From assembly GCA_964503045.1 (NCBI GenBank), contig CAZCZI010000039.1, positions 1-64,000 of the forward strand: 64,000 nucleotides of DNA. The letters run 5' to 3'. Below are positions 1 through 9,434 of the stretch, piece after piece (positions within the stretch are counted from its first letter, which is position 1; each line of letters opens with the position of its first letter). The stretch is from CAYZJR01 sp964503045 (GTDB taxonomy: Bacteria > Cyanobacteriota > Vampirovibrionia > Obscuribacterales > Obscuribacteraceae). Made by a program: the position numbers and the translations under genes. The notes beneath the pieces were generated by a model. That model saw nothing but the letters and a program-made list of their open reading frames with translations. It ran no database searches and was not told the DNA's origin.

Positions 1-67
1 CTCCTAATTTTACCTTCTTGCAGGTTGGGTTAGTTGGCATAATTAGCAACAAAACTCAGGAGGGCAT

Positions 68-988
68 ATGCACTCTAAAGGAAGGCGTGCGGTTGCTCTT
101 GCATGGGCAGTGTTTGCGCTGAGCTCGACTTCTCTTTTAAACAGTTTCAACCTTTCGGCCTCCGCTGCCGATTTCAGAAAGTCCGACATTGACAAAATGA
201 TTGATCTTTTGTCAGACCCCGACCCTTACCAACGCAAGCATGGTGCATACCTGTTATCAACCACCGGTGCACTTGCCAAGCCTGCTGTACCGAAACTGAT
301 TGAGCTACTCAAGGACCCGGTGGCGCAGGGTGAAGCGGCGTCGGCGTTAGGTAAAGTGGGTGCGGAAGCAAAGGATGCGGTATCGGGGTTGATAGTGTTT
401 CTTCAAGACAAACAAGCCGGCTACGATCGAGTTTATGCTGCTGATGCACTCGGGTTGATTGCGCAGGAGCCCGATAAAGTGGTTCCCGTCTTGATGAACG
501 TCATGCAGGATGATATTGAGCCTGTAACGCGCCGATCAGCAGCAGCAGCACTGGGACACTTCGGTGCCAATGCAAAAGTTGCAGTTCCTTTTTTGATCAA
601 GGCTATAAACGAAGGTGACAAAGACATGCGTGAGGACGCGGCTCTCAGTCTTGGCCAAATTGGCGGGGCGCCCAAAGATATTGCGGCAATCGTAGAGTTG
701 TTGAGTGACGAGATCGATATAGCGAGATATGGAGCTGCGCATGCACTCGGAAAAATTGGGGGTGAGGCGGCATCCGCTGTTCCTGACCTGGTGAAGCTTC
801 TCAAAGATCGGTCGGAAAATGTGAGGTGTGCAGCCGCGCAGGCCTTGGGTGAAATTGGACCCGATGCAAAGGACGCTGTAGAGGCGCTGAAGATTACGCA
901 AAAGTCCGATGAGAGCGCCATGGTTTCAGCACAGGCGCAGGGTTCACTGGATTTGATCACCAGCAAGAGAAAGCCGAACACACAGTAA
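68..988 (+). CDS. secreted HEAT-repeat protein
   Basis: The 306-residue product begins with a basic, hydrophobic segment ending in Ala-Ser-Ala near residue 33, which reads as a Sec signal peptide. The rest is a regular run of helical HEAT / PBS-lyase-like repeats of about 36 residues, each with the pattern A-A-x-A-L-G-x-I/F-G followed by A-V-P-x-L-I/V. I count about six units between residues 40 and 290. Such repeats form a protein-binding solenoid; no catalytic motif is visible. The start is well supported by an AGGAGG-type ribosome binding site at 58-63 just before the ATG. A second solenoid-repeat gene follows 37 bases downstream and may be co-transcribed. The binding partner is unknown. 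Confidence 0.85.
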   Translation: MHSKGRRAVALAWAVFALSSTSLLNSFNLSASAADFRKSDIDKMIDLLSDPDPYQRKHGAYLLSTTGALAKPAVPKLIELLKDPVAQGEAASALGKVGAEAKDAVSGLIVFLQDKQAGYDRVYAADALGLIAQEPDKVVPVLMNVMQDDIEPVTRRSAAAALGHFGANAKVAVPFLIKAINEGDKDMREDAALSLGQIGGAPKDIAAIVELLSDEIDIARYGAAHALGKIGGEAASAVPDLVKLLKDRSENVRCAAAQALGEIGPDAKDAVEALKITQKSDESAMVSAQAQGSLDLITSKRKPNTQ

Positions 989-1025
989 GCAATGAGACAC
1001 TGTGACACCATGAAGGAGCATGATA

Positions 1026-3092
1026 ATGATCAGATTGTCGGAGTATTTGCCGTCTCTTAAATTTGCGTCGAGAGCAGAGCTTGATGGATACCTAGAGCGG
1101 ACCGATAAGAACATGGTCGTTCGCTATCCACTCAAGGATGAGCATGTTCAGTGGTTTATCCACGACGGCGACCTTCTGATTCCACACGACATCTACAATG
1201 ATATTAGTCTGGTGGTAAACGGTAATCTCATCATTCATGGTGCCTATGACGATTATGTCGCCAGCCAAATCGGCACCATTGCTTGCTATGGAAACATGTG
1301 GGCGGAACACATTTTTTCGTGGGGCGGTATCTATATTGATAAGGATTTGTTTGTCGATGGTTTGATTCACACTGTATACAACGATTTCTTTTTTGAGGTG
1401 AAAGGAGGAATTACGGCTCGGGCTCTATTGATTGATGACAAGTCAAGCGTCTATGAAAGTCTTGATGTTGATGTCTTCGTAGACACGCACACACACTATG
1501 ACGATGAAAGGGACAAAGCAATTCGTAAATGCAAGAAGGTGTTTCCGCCTCTCATCTGGTACGGTGGTATCGAACTGCCTGATGACGACTCTGATGAAGA
1601 AATGCCGGATTTCGATCGCATGCGTTGTCACTATTATCGAGGCGAGAACTTGTTTTTGAAGCCGCGTTCTCAAAAGAAATCCGGCAGTGCTAAAGAAAAG
1701 CTGTGTCGAGTTGTTTCAATGAAGACTTCAGATACGAAACAATTGATGTCACTGGCAAGCAACAAAGACTATCGCTTTCTGATCGGTTGCCACCCCGGGT
1801 GCCCGCAAGAATTGCTCGATGAGTGCAGCAAAGATGCCGATAGCCGAATTCGCTGGGCTGCTGCCAGCAACCCTGGCACGGCGTCTGCAACTCTTGCATC
1901 GCTTGCGCTCGATGACTCTGAGCACGTTCGTGCCGCAGTGGCGTTAAACCCGTCAACATCCAACGAGACTATCGATAAACTTGCACAGCACCCATCCGAA
2001 TCTATAAAACAAGCGTTAGCCGACAGAAGGGCCGAAAAGACACCATTGGCGATACCGTTTCCATCCTTTGAAGATTATCGCCAGCAAGACGAGGAGCTAC
2101 GGCAACGATGGGCCCAACCAGAGAAACAACCAAGTTTTGCAGACGTCGAACCAGTGATTGAGTCCGGCACCGAGACTGAACGAAAGGCGCTGGCAGGCGC
2201 CGCCATAAAGAGTGAGGGGTTGTTTTACGACCATCATGATATTCGCGATCAGGTTTTAGAGAGGCTGATGCTGGACAAGACTTCGCCAAGTGTCCGCGAA
2301 ATTGCTTCTTGTGCTTGGCTTAAACAAAGTTTTTACGAAGAGCACGAACAAGAGCTCGTCGGCGATAACGTCAAGGACATACGCTTTGTGTTTGCATTAC
2401 GTACACGCAGCGCGCCCGCGCTCCAGCAACTGACTCAAGATGCCAGTTTCGAAGTTAGATGTGCGGTTCTCATGAATCCCAATGCACCACCTGAGGCGTT
2501 CGAGTGGGCCGCGGAAGCCTTAGACTCCATTCAGCACAGCAAGGACGACAAAGAGGAAATCATTGGTGCTCTCACTCAAAATGTAAGGCTACCGTCTGAA
2601 ATAATTGCCTTGCTCTACGAAAAGCAACCCAATGAATGGCTGGCGAAACATGAAAATGCGCCACCGGAGGTTGTTCGAGATTATGCCAAACAGCAGGTTG
2701 CGACCTCGAAACCCGAATTGGCCCAAAAGCTTGCTAAAAGCACAACACCGACGGAAATTTTTGCGTTGCTCGCGGAGTCAAAAGTGGAAATTCTTGAAAA
2801 AGTCGCGGCCCTAAACCGGCATACACCACATTCGGTGCTTGGGCCAATCTATGAGAAGTGCGCCAAAGAGTACGCCGGATTGAGATATGCGCTTGCTATC
2901 AATCCAGGCCTGCCACCGAAAATCTTTCAGAAGTTGTCCACAGGCGATACGATAACGAGAAGAAAGATCGCGGGAAATCCATCCTGCCCAATCGACATTT
3001 TACGAAAGTTCTCGAGAAGTGATGAAATGTTCGAGGTCAGACAGGCTGCGAATTTAACCTTGCAAAAACTATATGGTGAAGATTCGAACTGA
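1026..3092 (+). CDS. beta-helix-like plus leucine-rich-repeat-variant (LRV) protein
   Basis: Two architectures are visible. Residues about 45-130 have a short hydrophobic strand periodicity (VVNGNLIIHG, GNMWAEHIFSWGGIYIDKDLFVDG) like a small right-handed beta-helix. From about residue 240 onward there are repeated units of the type R-x-A-A-A-x-N-P-x-T-x-x-x-x-L-x-x-L-A, which match the LRV family (known from Azotobacter: helical repeats with frequent N/H-P-x-T/A). The LRV-like units recur around residues 250-330, 450-490 and 600-690. The protein has no signal peptide and is probably cytoplasmic. An in-frame ATG at 1020 also exists, but AAGGAG at 1013-1018 is correctly spaced only for the ATG at 1026. 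Likely role is protein-protein interaction; function unknown. Confidence 0.7.
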   Translation: MIRLSEYLPSLKFASRAELDGYLERTDKNMVVRYPLKDEHVQWFIHDGDLLIPHDIYNDISLVVNGNLIIHGAYDDYVASQIGTIACYGNMWAEHIFSWGGIYIDKDLFVDGLIHTVYNDFFFEVKGGITARALLIDDKSSVYESLDVDVFVDTHTHYDDERDKAIRKCKKVFPPLIWYGGIELPDDDSDEEMPDFDRMRCHYYRGENLFLKPRSQKKSGSAKEKLCRVVSMKTSDTKQLMSLASNKDYRFLIGCHPGCPQELLDECSKDADSRIRWAAASNPGTASATLASLALDDSEHVRAAVALNPSTSNETIDKLAQHPSESIKQALADRRAEKTPLAIPFPSFEDYRQQDEELRQRWAQPEKQPSFADVEPVIESGTETERKALAGAAIKSEGLFYDHHDIRDQVLERLMLDKTSPSVREIASCAWLKQSFYEEHEQELVGDNVKDIRFVFALRTRSAPALQQLTQDASFEVRCAVLMNPNAPPEAFEWAAEALDSIQHSKDDKEEIIGALTQNVRLPSEIIALLYEKQPNEWLAKHENAPPEVVRDYAKQQVATSKPELAQKLAKSTTPTEIFALLAESKVEILEKVAALNRHTPHSVLGPIYEKCAKEYAGLRYALAINPGLPPKIFQKLSTGDTITRRKIAGNPSCPIDILRKFSRSDEMFEVRQAANLTLQKLYGEDSN

Positions 3093-3156
3093 GCTAAATC
3101 AAACTTATAATCACTCTGCGAGGGATATCTTGCTGCATTAACTCAATTCTTGGACC

Positions 3157-3193
3157 CCCGCTGGTTGCGGGTTTTGTGGTTGTTTGACCACAA
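3157..3193. terminator. two small adjacent inverted repeats, possible terminator
   Basis: In the 149-base gap after the LRV gene, CCCGC (3157-3161) pairs with GCGGG (3167-3171) and is followed by TTTT. Next to it TTGTGGT (3174-3180) pairs perfectly with ACCACAA (3187-3193). The first looks like a weak intrinsic terminator; the second lacks a U-tract. Function is inferred only from position. Confidence 0.3.
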
Positions 3194-3241
3194 TCCTGCG
3201 CACTTGTAGACTGTTCCAAGCAAATCTAATCTGGCGGTACC

Positions 3242-6200
3242 ATGACCGAGCAATCCGACGACGGCAACTCAGTGTTTAAGCCAGAGAGGATCTCATTGCA
3301 AGCTTGCCTTGCTGCGCTTAGGCGTTTTCCCTCGATATCGGTTCTGATTGTTCTCGGTCTTATCGGATGCGTTCTGGCCTTTTACCTCGTTGACCAGGTC
3401 TTTGCGTCGGCCTCCATCAATTTCAAGTATCCCAAAGCCGACATTCTGACTATGGCGAAGGATAAACTGAAGGGCTGGGGATACGAGACAACCGGCACAA
3501 AATCCGAAATCGAATTCGACAACGACAAAGATGTGAAGACATTTTTGGAGCAGTCCTTCGGTCAGGTAGAAGGAAATCGGCTGATGTCCACCGTACCAAT
3601 GTGGTACTGGGCGTGCAAGTTCGAAAAGGACAAAGAACCGACAACTGCAATCTCATTCGACCCGGAAGGGCAACTGACTCGCTTCGATCGAACTTTGCCC
3701 AACGATATGCGCCTGCCGTCTCTCGACCGCAAAACGGCTGAGTTAATGGCAATGTCCTTTGCAAAGAAAGAGACCGCAATCGATCTATCGAACTGGAAAC
3801 TAGTTCAAAGCCGCGATGTCAAATTGCAAGAACGCGCCGACCACACTTTCACGTGGGTTGACCCCAGCACCGATTATCACGGTGCCGACAAGAGAATGGA
3901 AATCACCGTCTCTGGTGACAAGGTGAGTAAATTCAAGTTCTACATTCACTTGCCCGAGAGCTGGCTGAATCAATACAAATTGAGCCGAAGCTACAACATG
4001 CTGTTAGCTACTGTTGCACAGTCGCTGTATTCGTTGTTCATTCTGGGTGCTGGAGTAGTATTTATTCGTGGCATCATCAAGAAAAGCTTCAGCTATAAGA
4101 CTGCTTTGACCTTCGGCGCAATATTTGCCTTTTGTGAGTTTCTCCAGTATTTGAATGCTACCGCAGCAATCGATTTCGGCGGCGTGATGTACAAGGCCCT
4201 CGGAGTGATAGTTTTGATGGGAATGGCTGTCGGCTGGGGTTTGGCGATAGCAGTGCTCTTCGCCGCAGCTCAGCCGCTATACAGGCAGCTGTGTCCCGAC
4301 CGCTGGCCGCTCAAAGACTGGTTTACCTTTAAAATGCTGCGCAGCCCGGAATTGATTCAGGGCATAATCCTCGGATTTGCCGTGTGTTTCATTTCATTTG
4401 GCTATCAGGTCGTGTACTACCTCGTGGGGGAGAAAGTGGGCTACTGGTGTCCCTTACAAGGACAGTCCTATGCAACCTTGAGCCTCCCATATCCTTTTCT
4501 TTCCGCCCTGCAAATCGGAATCCACGCTTCGTTTTATGAAGAGGTCGTCTTTAGGGTAATAGGGCTGGTTTTGCTTCAGAAGCTCTTTCGAGGAAATTTC
4601 TGGATCGCCAACTTCTTGCAGGCAGCAATATGGGGCTTTGCGCACAGCTACTACCCTCAGCAGCCGGCATATGCCCGTGGGCTGGAATTGACTGTTGAGG
4701 GTTTGTTCGCCGGCTGGTTGCTCAGACGATTCGGACTGCTTCCCAATATCGTGTCGCACTACCTGTTTGATGCAATCTGGACGGTGAGCATTTTGCGAAG
4801 CGCGCCATTATCTGTTGCGATCACCGGATTGATACCAATAGCGGTGCCCTTCATTATATTGGTGGTCAGTTTGGCAGTTTCCGCATGGAAAGGACTTGTC
4901 TATCCACCGGTTATAAGCGCTGAGAAAGCACGCAAAACAGCTGAGTTTTTCAAAATGCTGGCTACGACAATGGGCCGCCCGGTAGGATTTGAGTACAACG
5001 TGCTTTCAAAACGTGCCGTAATTAAGCTGGTCGTTCTATCAGCTATGTGCTTGTCGGCAATCATTATCGCTAGGTTGTACTTCGCGCCGGTAGGAACCGG
5101 TATAAAACCGCTGCAAATCGGAAGAGCATACGCTGTCGACGCGGCAACAATATTATTGCGCAACCTCAATGTGAGCCTCGATGGATGCGTTGTAACTCCC
5201 CTGCTTTTGATGCTCGATGAGGAGGACGCAGACATACTCAGGACCGCCAAGTTCATCCGGTCGCAGGTCGGCTACGATCGAACCAAAGAGTTACTAGAGA
5301 AGCTGTATTCCCCGCGGTGGCAAGTAACCTTTCAGAAAGAGGCATCGCCTGTGTCATACACCGCGAAGTTCGACCAAGCAGGCAATTTCAAGGCTCCAGC
5401 ATTCGTTACGGCGGAAGATATTCCTGGAGCCAATCTGACCGAAGCAGAAGCTCGCCAGGTGGCAGAGAAGTTTTTCGCTAAAAATCAATCAGAGTGGCTG
5501 CCAATCGAATTTCTTGATTCGGAAACCTCAAAAAGATCAAATAGAACTGATTACACTTTCAATTTCGCTATTCCAAAGGGAAAGGCTGGCAAGGCAGTGT
5601 TGGTCGCCACCATCACTGTCCATGGAGATCTCGTAACACGCCTGGAAATGGGTCACCGCATCTCCGATACATGGATCAAGAGTCATAAGGACGCGTCCGC
5701 AAACACAGGCAAGTCGGCACTGTCAGCTGTGTTTGACAGCTATCTTTTGATCGGGGTTTCTCTTTTGCTTTTGTTCTTTCTGTGGCGGGAAGGTCACGTG
5801 CGCTGGAAACTTGCGATTGCCTGTGGTGTTGCGCTAGCCACTCTGGAAATCGCGAGGTCCTGCAATACTTTTCCAAGGTTTTTCCTTTCATATGATGGAA
5901 ACAGCCCAGTACCTAGTTTCGTGACAACAAAGCTTTTCGGATGGGCAAAAGACGCGGTGCAAACGGGGGTCGGAGGAACCTTCTTTTGTGCATTGGCCTT
6001 GGCTGTGATTAATAAGTATTTCAAACGCAGTTATTTGGAAGGGGCATTTGCTCTGGCATTTGGAGTAAGTGATGTTTATGAGCGAGCCTTTCAGCGACGA
6101 TTTTGGATAGATGCAATTCTGATAGCGACTTGCGTTATTCTTGCCGGGCAAGCATCCACTGTCATCGGTCAAGCCTTTCAAGCCGCCGCGCTTGAGCCTC

Positions 6201-6721
6201 CGATTGAAAGCATCGCGTACTACGTTTCCTCCATCGCCACCGCTTCGGTAAGTTTTCGCATATTTGCAGCCTCTCTGATGACTGCACTGAGCTGTCTCTA
6301 TTTGTCTATTGTCCTGCCTGCGATAACTCACAAATTCTTGCGCGGCAAACGCTGGCTTGCATTCATTGTCATTTTTCTGTGTGCCTGTTGCTATTGCTTG
6401 CAGTTTGGTAGCAGTACCGGGCTTGATTCGCTTGTCGCACTTTCCACGATGCTCTGGTTCTTCGCCTACATTTTCATTCTCTTTTTTGTAGGGCGACGAA
6501 ACTTCCTTGCCTCTGCGCTTGTCTTGTGGTGGTCCTCGCTGCTACCAGCAGTGGTGGCGATTGCAAAGCTCGCATTTCCTTTGCTGATTTTCGACTGGTG
6601 CATTTTGGTAGGTTTGTGTCTTCTGCCAATCTTGTGGTTCATATATTTGCAAGTCGCCCCATCACCGGAGTCCCTGGCGTTACAGGAAGCCACATCCGGG
6701 ATTCAGCCACCTGAGCCATGA
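3242..6721 (+). CDS. giant membrane protein with CPBP (CAAX/Abi) intramembrane protease domain, internally duplicated
   Basis: A 1159-residue polytopic membrane protein. After one TM helix (about 33-53) comes an extracytoplasmic domain (about 55-245), then a TM bundle (about 250-560). That bundle contains the CPBP signature: EEVVFR at 433-438, WGFAHS with His468, and HYLFDAIW with His506. These residues form the metal/catalytic site of glutamic-type CAAX/bacteriocin-processing proteases (Rce1/Abi family). The second half repeats the plan: a TM near 597, a second soluble domain (about 625-830) resembling the first (W-x-V/K-x-x-x-x...LTEAEARQVAEKFF against LDRKTAELMAMSFAKKE), then another TM bundle (about 840-1140) without EExxxR. 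Typical CPBP proteins have 200-350 residues, so this one is unusually large. Substrate unknown. The ATG has only a weak upstream GGCGG. Confidence 0.75.
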   Translation: MTEQSDDGNSVFKPERISLQACLAALRRFPSISVLIVLGLIGCVLAFYLVDQVFASASINFKYPKADILTMAKDKLKGWGYETTGTKSEIEFDNDKDVKTFLEQSFGQVEGNRLMSTVPMWYWACKFEKDKEPTTAISFDPEGQLTRFDRTLPNDMRLPSLDRKTAELMAMSFAKKETAIDLSNWKLVQSRDVKLQERADHTFTWVDPSTDYHGADKRMEITVSGDKVSKFKFYIHLPESWLNQYKLSRSYNMLLATVAQSLYSLFILGAGVVFIRGIIKKSFSYKTALTFGAIFAFCEFLQYLNATAAIDFGGVMYKALGVIVLMGMAVGWGLAIAVLFAAAQPLYRQLCPDRWPLKDWFTFKMLRSPELIQGIILGFAVCFISFGYQVVYYLVGEKVGYWCPLQGQSYATLSLPYPFLSALQIGIHASFYEEVVFRVIGLVLLQKLFRGNFWIANFLQAAIWGFAHSYYPQQPAYARGLELTVEGLFAGWLLRRFGLLPNIVSHYLFDAIWTVSILRSAPLSVAITGLIPIAVPFIILVVSLAVSAWKGLVYPPVISAEKARKTAEFFKMLATTMGRPVGFEYNVLSKRAVIKLVVLSAMCLSAIIIARLYFAPVGTGIKPLQIGRAYAVDAATILLRNLNVSLDGCVVTPLLLMLDEEDADILRTAKFIRSQVGYDRTKELLEKLYSPRWQVTFQKEASPVSYTAKFDQAGNFKAPAFVTAEDIPGANLTEAEARQVAEKFFAKNQSEWLPIEFLDSETSKRSNRTDYTFNFAIPKGKAGKAVLVATITVHGDLVTRLEMGHRISDTWIKSHKDASANTGKSALSAVFDSYLLIGVSLLLLFFLWREGHVRWKLAIACGVALATLEIARSCNTFPRFFLSYDGNSPVPSFVTTKLFGWAKDAVQTGVGGTFFCALALAVINKYFKRSYLEGAFALAFGVSDVYERAFQRRFWIDAILIATCVILAGQASTVIGQAFQAAALEPPIESIAYYVSSIATASVSFRIFAASLMTALSCLYLSIVLPAITHKFLRGKRWLAFIVIFLCACCYCLQFGSSTGLDSLVALSTMLWFFAYIFILFFVGRRNFLASALVLWWSSLLPAVVAIAKLAFPLLIFDWCILVGLCLLPILWFIYLQVAPSPESLALQEATSGIQPPEP

Positions 6722-6814
6722 AGATTTTATCTGTACGGCACAAGACAGCGCTGTGCCCCTAATTCTCGACTCCTCGTGTTAGACTGACGGCGATGTAACT
6801 GAGGATAAAAACGC

Positions 6815-7291
6815 ATGTCTGAGTCCATCGAACAATTGAAAAAACAGCGAGACGGATTCGCCAAAGTGAGAATTTTTAATTACGTGGTCGACGTAATAGC
6901 GGTTGGCTCGATAGTTGTTTTGTTTGTCGCACACCCTCTGCTTCTGCAATTAAAAGGGATGCTTGTGATGACTGCGGAATTGTTCGTCATCATTGGAGCT
7001 TTCGTTTGGAAAATCGAAAGCTCGATTGCTACTTATGACCGTGCCTTGACCGCAGTCGAGGGCGAAGAACCAGTCATGCAGGAAGTGGAGTGGCCTGTCG
7101 GTAGCGGCAAAAAAAGTCAATCACAAGTATGGTTGAACAGTGAGAATAAACCGGTTGCAATTCAAACTGGTGGAAAGGTCAGCTTGTACCGAAAGACAAG
7201 AGGATTGGCGAGAGTCATGCCTGTTCTTGCTATCTATGGCATTATGGCAGTTGTCGGCGTCGCAGTTTACATACTGGTTCCAGGTCGCTAG
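6815..7291 (+). CDS. small membrane protein of unknown function
   Basis: The 158-residue product has a charged N-terminus (ESIEQLKKQRD), two closely spaced hydrophobic segments (about 23-42 and 48-64), a soluble stretch of about 70 residues, and a last TM helix (about 131-155). GAGG at 6801-6804 precedes the ATG by ten bases. It lies 93 bases after the CPBP gene on the same strand and could be transcribed with it. I do not recognise a family. Confidence 0.6.
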   Translation: MSESIEQLKKQRDGFAKVRIFNYVVDVIAVGSIVVLFVAHPLLLQLKGMLVMTAELFVIIGAFVWKIESSIATYDRALTAVEGEEPVMQEVEWPVGSGKKSQSQVWLNSENKPVAIQTGGKVSLYRKTRGLARVMPVLAIYGIMAVVGVAVYILVPGR

Positions 7292-7305
7292 AGCGGGCGG
7301 CGAAA

Positions 7306-8420
7306 CTAAATTTCAACCTGCAAATCCGACGGATTGTAAGGCTCGTCGATTTGAACTTGTTTGTGCTTGGATCCGGCGGCAAAGTCGACCTTTTGGAGAT
7401 CAACATACCGAAGCGCAGTATTGTCGTAGCCGCGAAAGTACAGCCGTTTACCTGTTAAATCCTTGATCAAAACCCACTGTGTATAATCAGTGTGAGTCTT
7501 CCCTTCTATGCTTGCGCGAACCGCTCCTTTCGGTATGTCCACGGCATTCAAAATGTGCTGGGCTAGATTGACGGCTGACCCGCCGTCTTTTACCGGACGG
7601 GCGAACGCGATCATCGCTGTCGTGCGCACGAATCGCGATGGCGGCGTCCAGTCTCCCGGAATCCCGAGAAACCCACCGCCCTGACCGGGAGGAGAAAGGA
7701 CTGTTCCTGCCACCACCAGTGGTTCAGGATTTTCGGCGTTGAGGTGAATGTAGTTGCGTAGATTGGTTTTGTGCCAGTCGAAGGTTGGTGCGTTAGTAAG
7801 AACGCCGTTGGGATTGTCGTAGATCTTCTTTTCGCCGTCGACGAATTCGAGTACTGCGGAGCGTCCGGTCGCGTCGTGCAGAGCGACATGCAGTGTAGGA
7901 ACGATTCCGATCTCGCGCTGAAGCGGTGCCCAGACCTTGAGTTTATCTGTACTTTTCACTGCGTCGTCGACAGATTGGAAATTGCCCAGAATCCATGTGC
8001 CTAACTGCAAAACCGGTATGGAATCAGGCTCCTCCCCGGGCTTTACTGCCTGATAACTGGAGCCCGGCAGCCAGAGCGCGCTGTATGACAGCCCATGCTC
8101 GTTCATGCCGTCTACAGTAACATCCAACCCGTAGCTGTTGGCTGCAACGAATCCGTATTTTGATGTCCAACAAAGCCCGGGTTTGCCATTCGATGCGGTG
8201 GTTGCTACCTTCTCAAGACGCGGGTGCACGACCAAATTGGAATGCATATCGTCAGCCCACCCATCGATCGCGCCGCAACCACGCCTTTATCTTCGGATGT
8301 TATGCGAAAGTCCGTGCACGCTAACGCGGGGACGGGACTGAGCGTGTTTGCAAGAAGAGCGCAACTGATGAGGAAAATGATTGAAGAGGTCGTTGAAATA
8401 TACCGGGACCGTTTTGACAT
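7306..8420 (-). pseudogene. choloylglycine hydrolase / linear amide C-N hydrolase, frameshifted
   Basis: The gene is split over two reading frames. Frame one (8420 down to about 8262) gives a signal peptide ending PVPALA followed by CTDFRITSEDKGVVAARSM. The Cys is the Ntn-hydrolase nucleophile exposed after cleavage. Frame two (8247 to 7306) continues as DMHSNLVVHPR, then YGLDVTVDGMNEHGLSYS and the rest of the fold, about 310 residues. Adding one C to the CCC run at 8260-8262 (G on the coding strand) restores M-G-W-A-D-D-M-H and one continuous protein of about 370 residues. Members of this family hydrolyse bile-salt amides, penicillin V or N-acyl homoserine lactones. The secreted form suggests an extracellular or periplasmic amide substrate. 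The break is either a real recent mutation or a consensus error; the otherwise intact sequence fits both. Confidence 0.85.
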
Positions 8421-8580
8421 CTAACTAATCCATTTTGTGAGAGACCTATTGTAATACTCAGGCTGCAACGTGGGACTATCTACCAACAATCTGACTAAAT
8501 CCAAACCATCATTTTGTACTGCTATAATCATTTGTCGGTCCAGGACTTCGAGCAACTCAGTGATGAGCGGGAAGGCGTGC

Positions 8581-9342
8581 ATGAAAAAATTGACAATTGC
8601 GTTCAGGATAGCACCACCTGTGGTGTTAGTCTCTTTGATGGTTGCCACCACCGCTTCCTTGAACTGCGGCGCTAGCGCGCAAAATTTGACAAACCAGAAA
8701 CAGTCCGCCGCAGAGGGCTCCGAAAGAACCCCAGACAGCGGCAAGAATTCGGCGGTGGATCCTCCTGGTGCCGCAGCGCAGCCGGCGACGACGAAAAGCA
8801 GCACGACCTCCGAGCAGAAGCTGCAACTATGGCGTCTCGGTCAGCTGCTGGCCCACTGCGCATTTTTGGGGGTGGGTGAAGAGATTTCAGCTTCGGGGGT
8901 CCCTAAGGCTTACGGTGTGGCCAAGAAAATTGCTGATTCCTTGAATCTGACGCTGAGTCCGTTGCCGGTGAATTCAAACGGCAGGGGCTGGGCGCTGAAG
9001 GATGCACTCGAATACACTATTAAGGGCATGGGCCCTCTGTATGATGCCATAGAGGCCAAGTATGGGAGGACGGAGAGGTGTATCACGGCGACAGCGGTGA
9101 AAGCGACCGTGCTGAGGTGGGTGTACGTTCAGGACAAGACGAACCCGGCGTACGAACTGACTGTGTCTCTTTGTGACGGCGTTAAGTCGTCAGGGTCTGC
9201 GGTATTTCCTGAGCGCATTTGGAAACCAATCACTGATGCCGTCAGTCGCAATGCTTCTAAGGCCGACCTAATAAAAGTCATAGATAGTTTGCCTGATGCA
9301 GTCGAAAACTACGTGTCGACTAATTCAGGTGAACTCCAGTAA
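8581..9342 (+). CDS. secreted protein of unknown function
   Basis: I start the gene at ATG 8581, because MKKLTIAFRIAPPVVLVSLM is a clear signal peptide (cleavage near GASA, residue 33) and GGGAAGG lies just upstream. A longer in-frame extension to 8470 has no signal-peptide logic. The mature protein (about 220 residues) has a low-complexity Ser/Thr/Ala/Pro linker (about 35-80), then a predicted helical domain with two Cys (in TERCITATAVKAT and SLCDG) that could form a disulfide in the periplasm. No family recognised. It is divergent from the amide-hydrolase gene, with a 160-base shared upstream region. Confidence 0.55.
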   Translation: MKKLTIAFRIAPPVVLVSLMVATTASLNCGASAQNLTNQKQSAAEGSERTPDSGKNSAVDPPGAAAQPATTKSSTTSEQKLQLWRLGQLLAHCAFLGVGEEISASGVPKAYGVAKKIADSLNLTLSPLPVNSNGRGWALKDALEYTIKGMGPLYDAIEAKYGRTERCITATAVKATVLRWVYVQDKTNPAYELTVSLCDGVKSSGSAVFPERIWKPITDAVSRNASKADLIKVIDSLPDAVENYVSTNSGELQ

Positions 9343-9352
9343 CACTCGTGCT

Positions 9353-9412
9353 TCGATTATGACAAGCGTGCACTCCAACTCAAGGCTTGTATTTTGGTGT
9401 GATTTGTCACAC
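9353..9412 (-). repeat. 60-bp dispersed repeat, copy 1 (orphan promoter-like)
   Basis: This 60-base segment matches 15074-15133 in the same orientation with 52 identical positions and no gaps. On the minus strand it carries TTGAGT (9378-9383) and CATAAT (9356-9361) separated by 16 bases. It also holds GTGTGA/TCACAC and ACAAGC/GCTTGT inverted repeats. Here it sits between the convergent ends of two genes, so the promoter-like part would point into the 3' end of the secreted-protein gene. The other copy is the upstream region of a Uma2 gene. Confidence 0.7.
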
Positions 9413-9434
9413 TAGGATGAGAAACGGAGTGACA

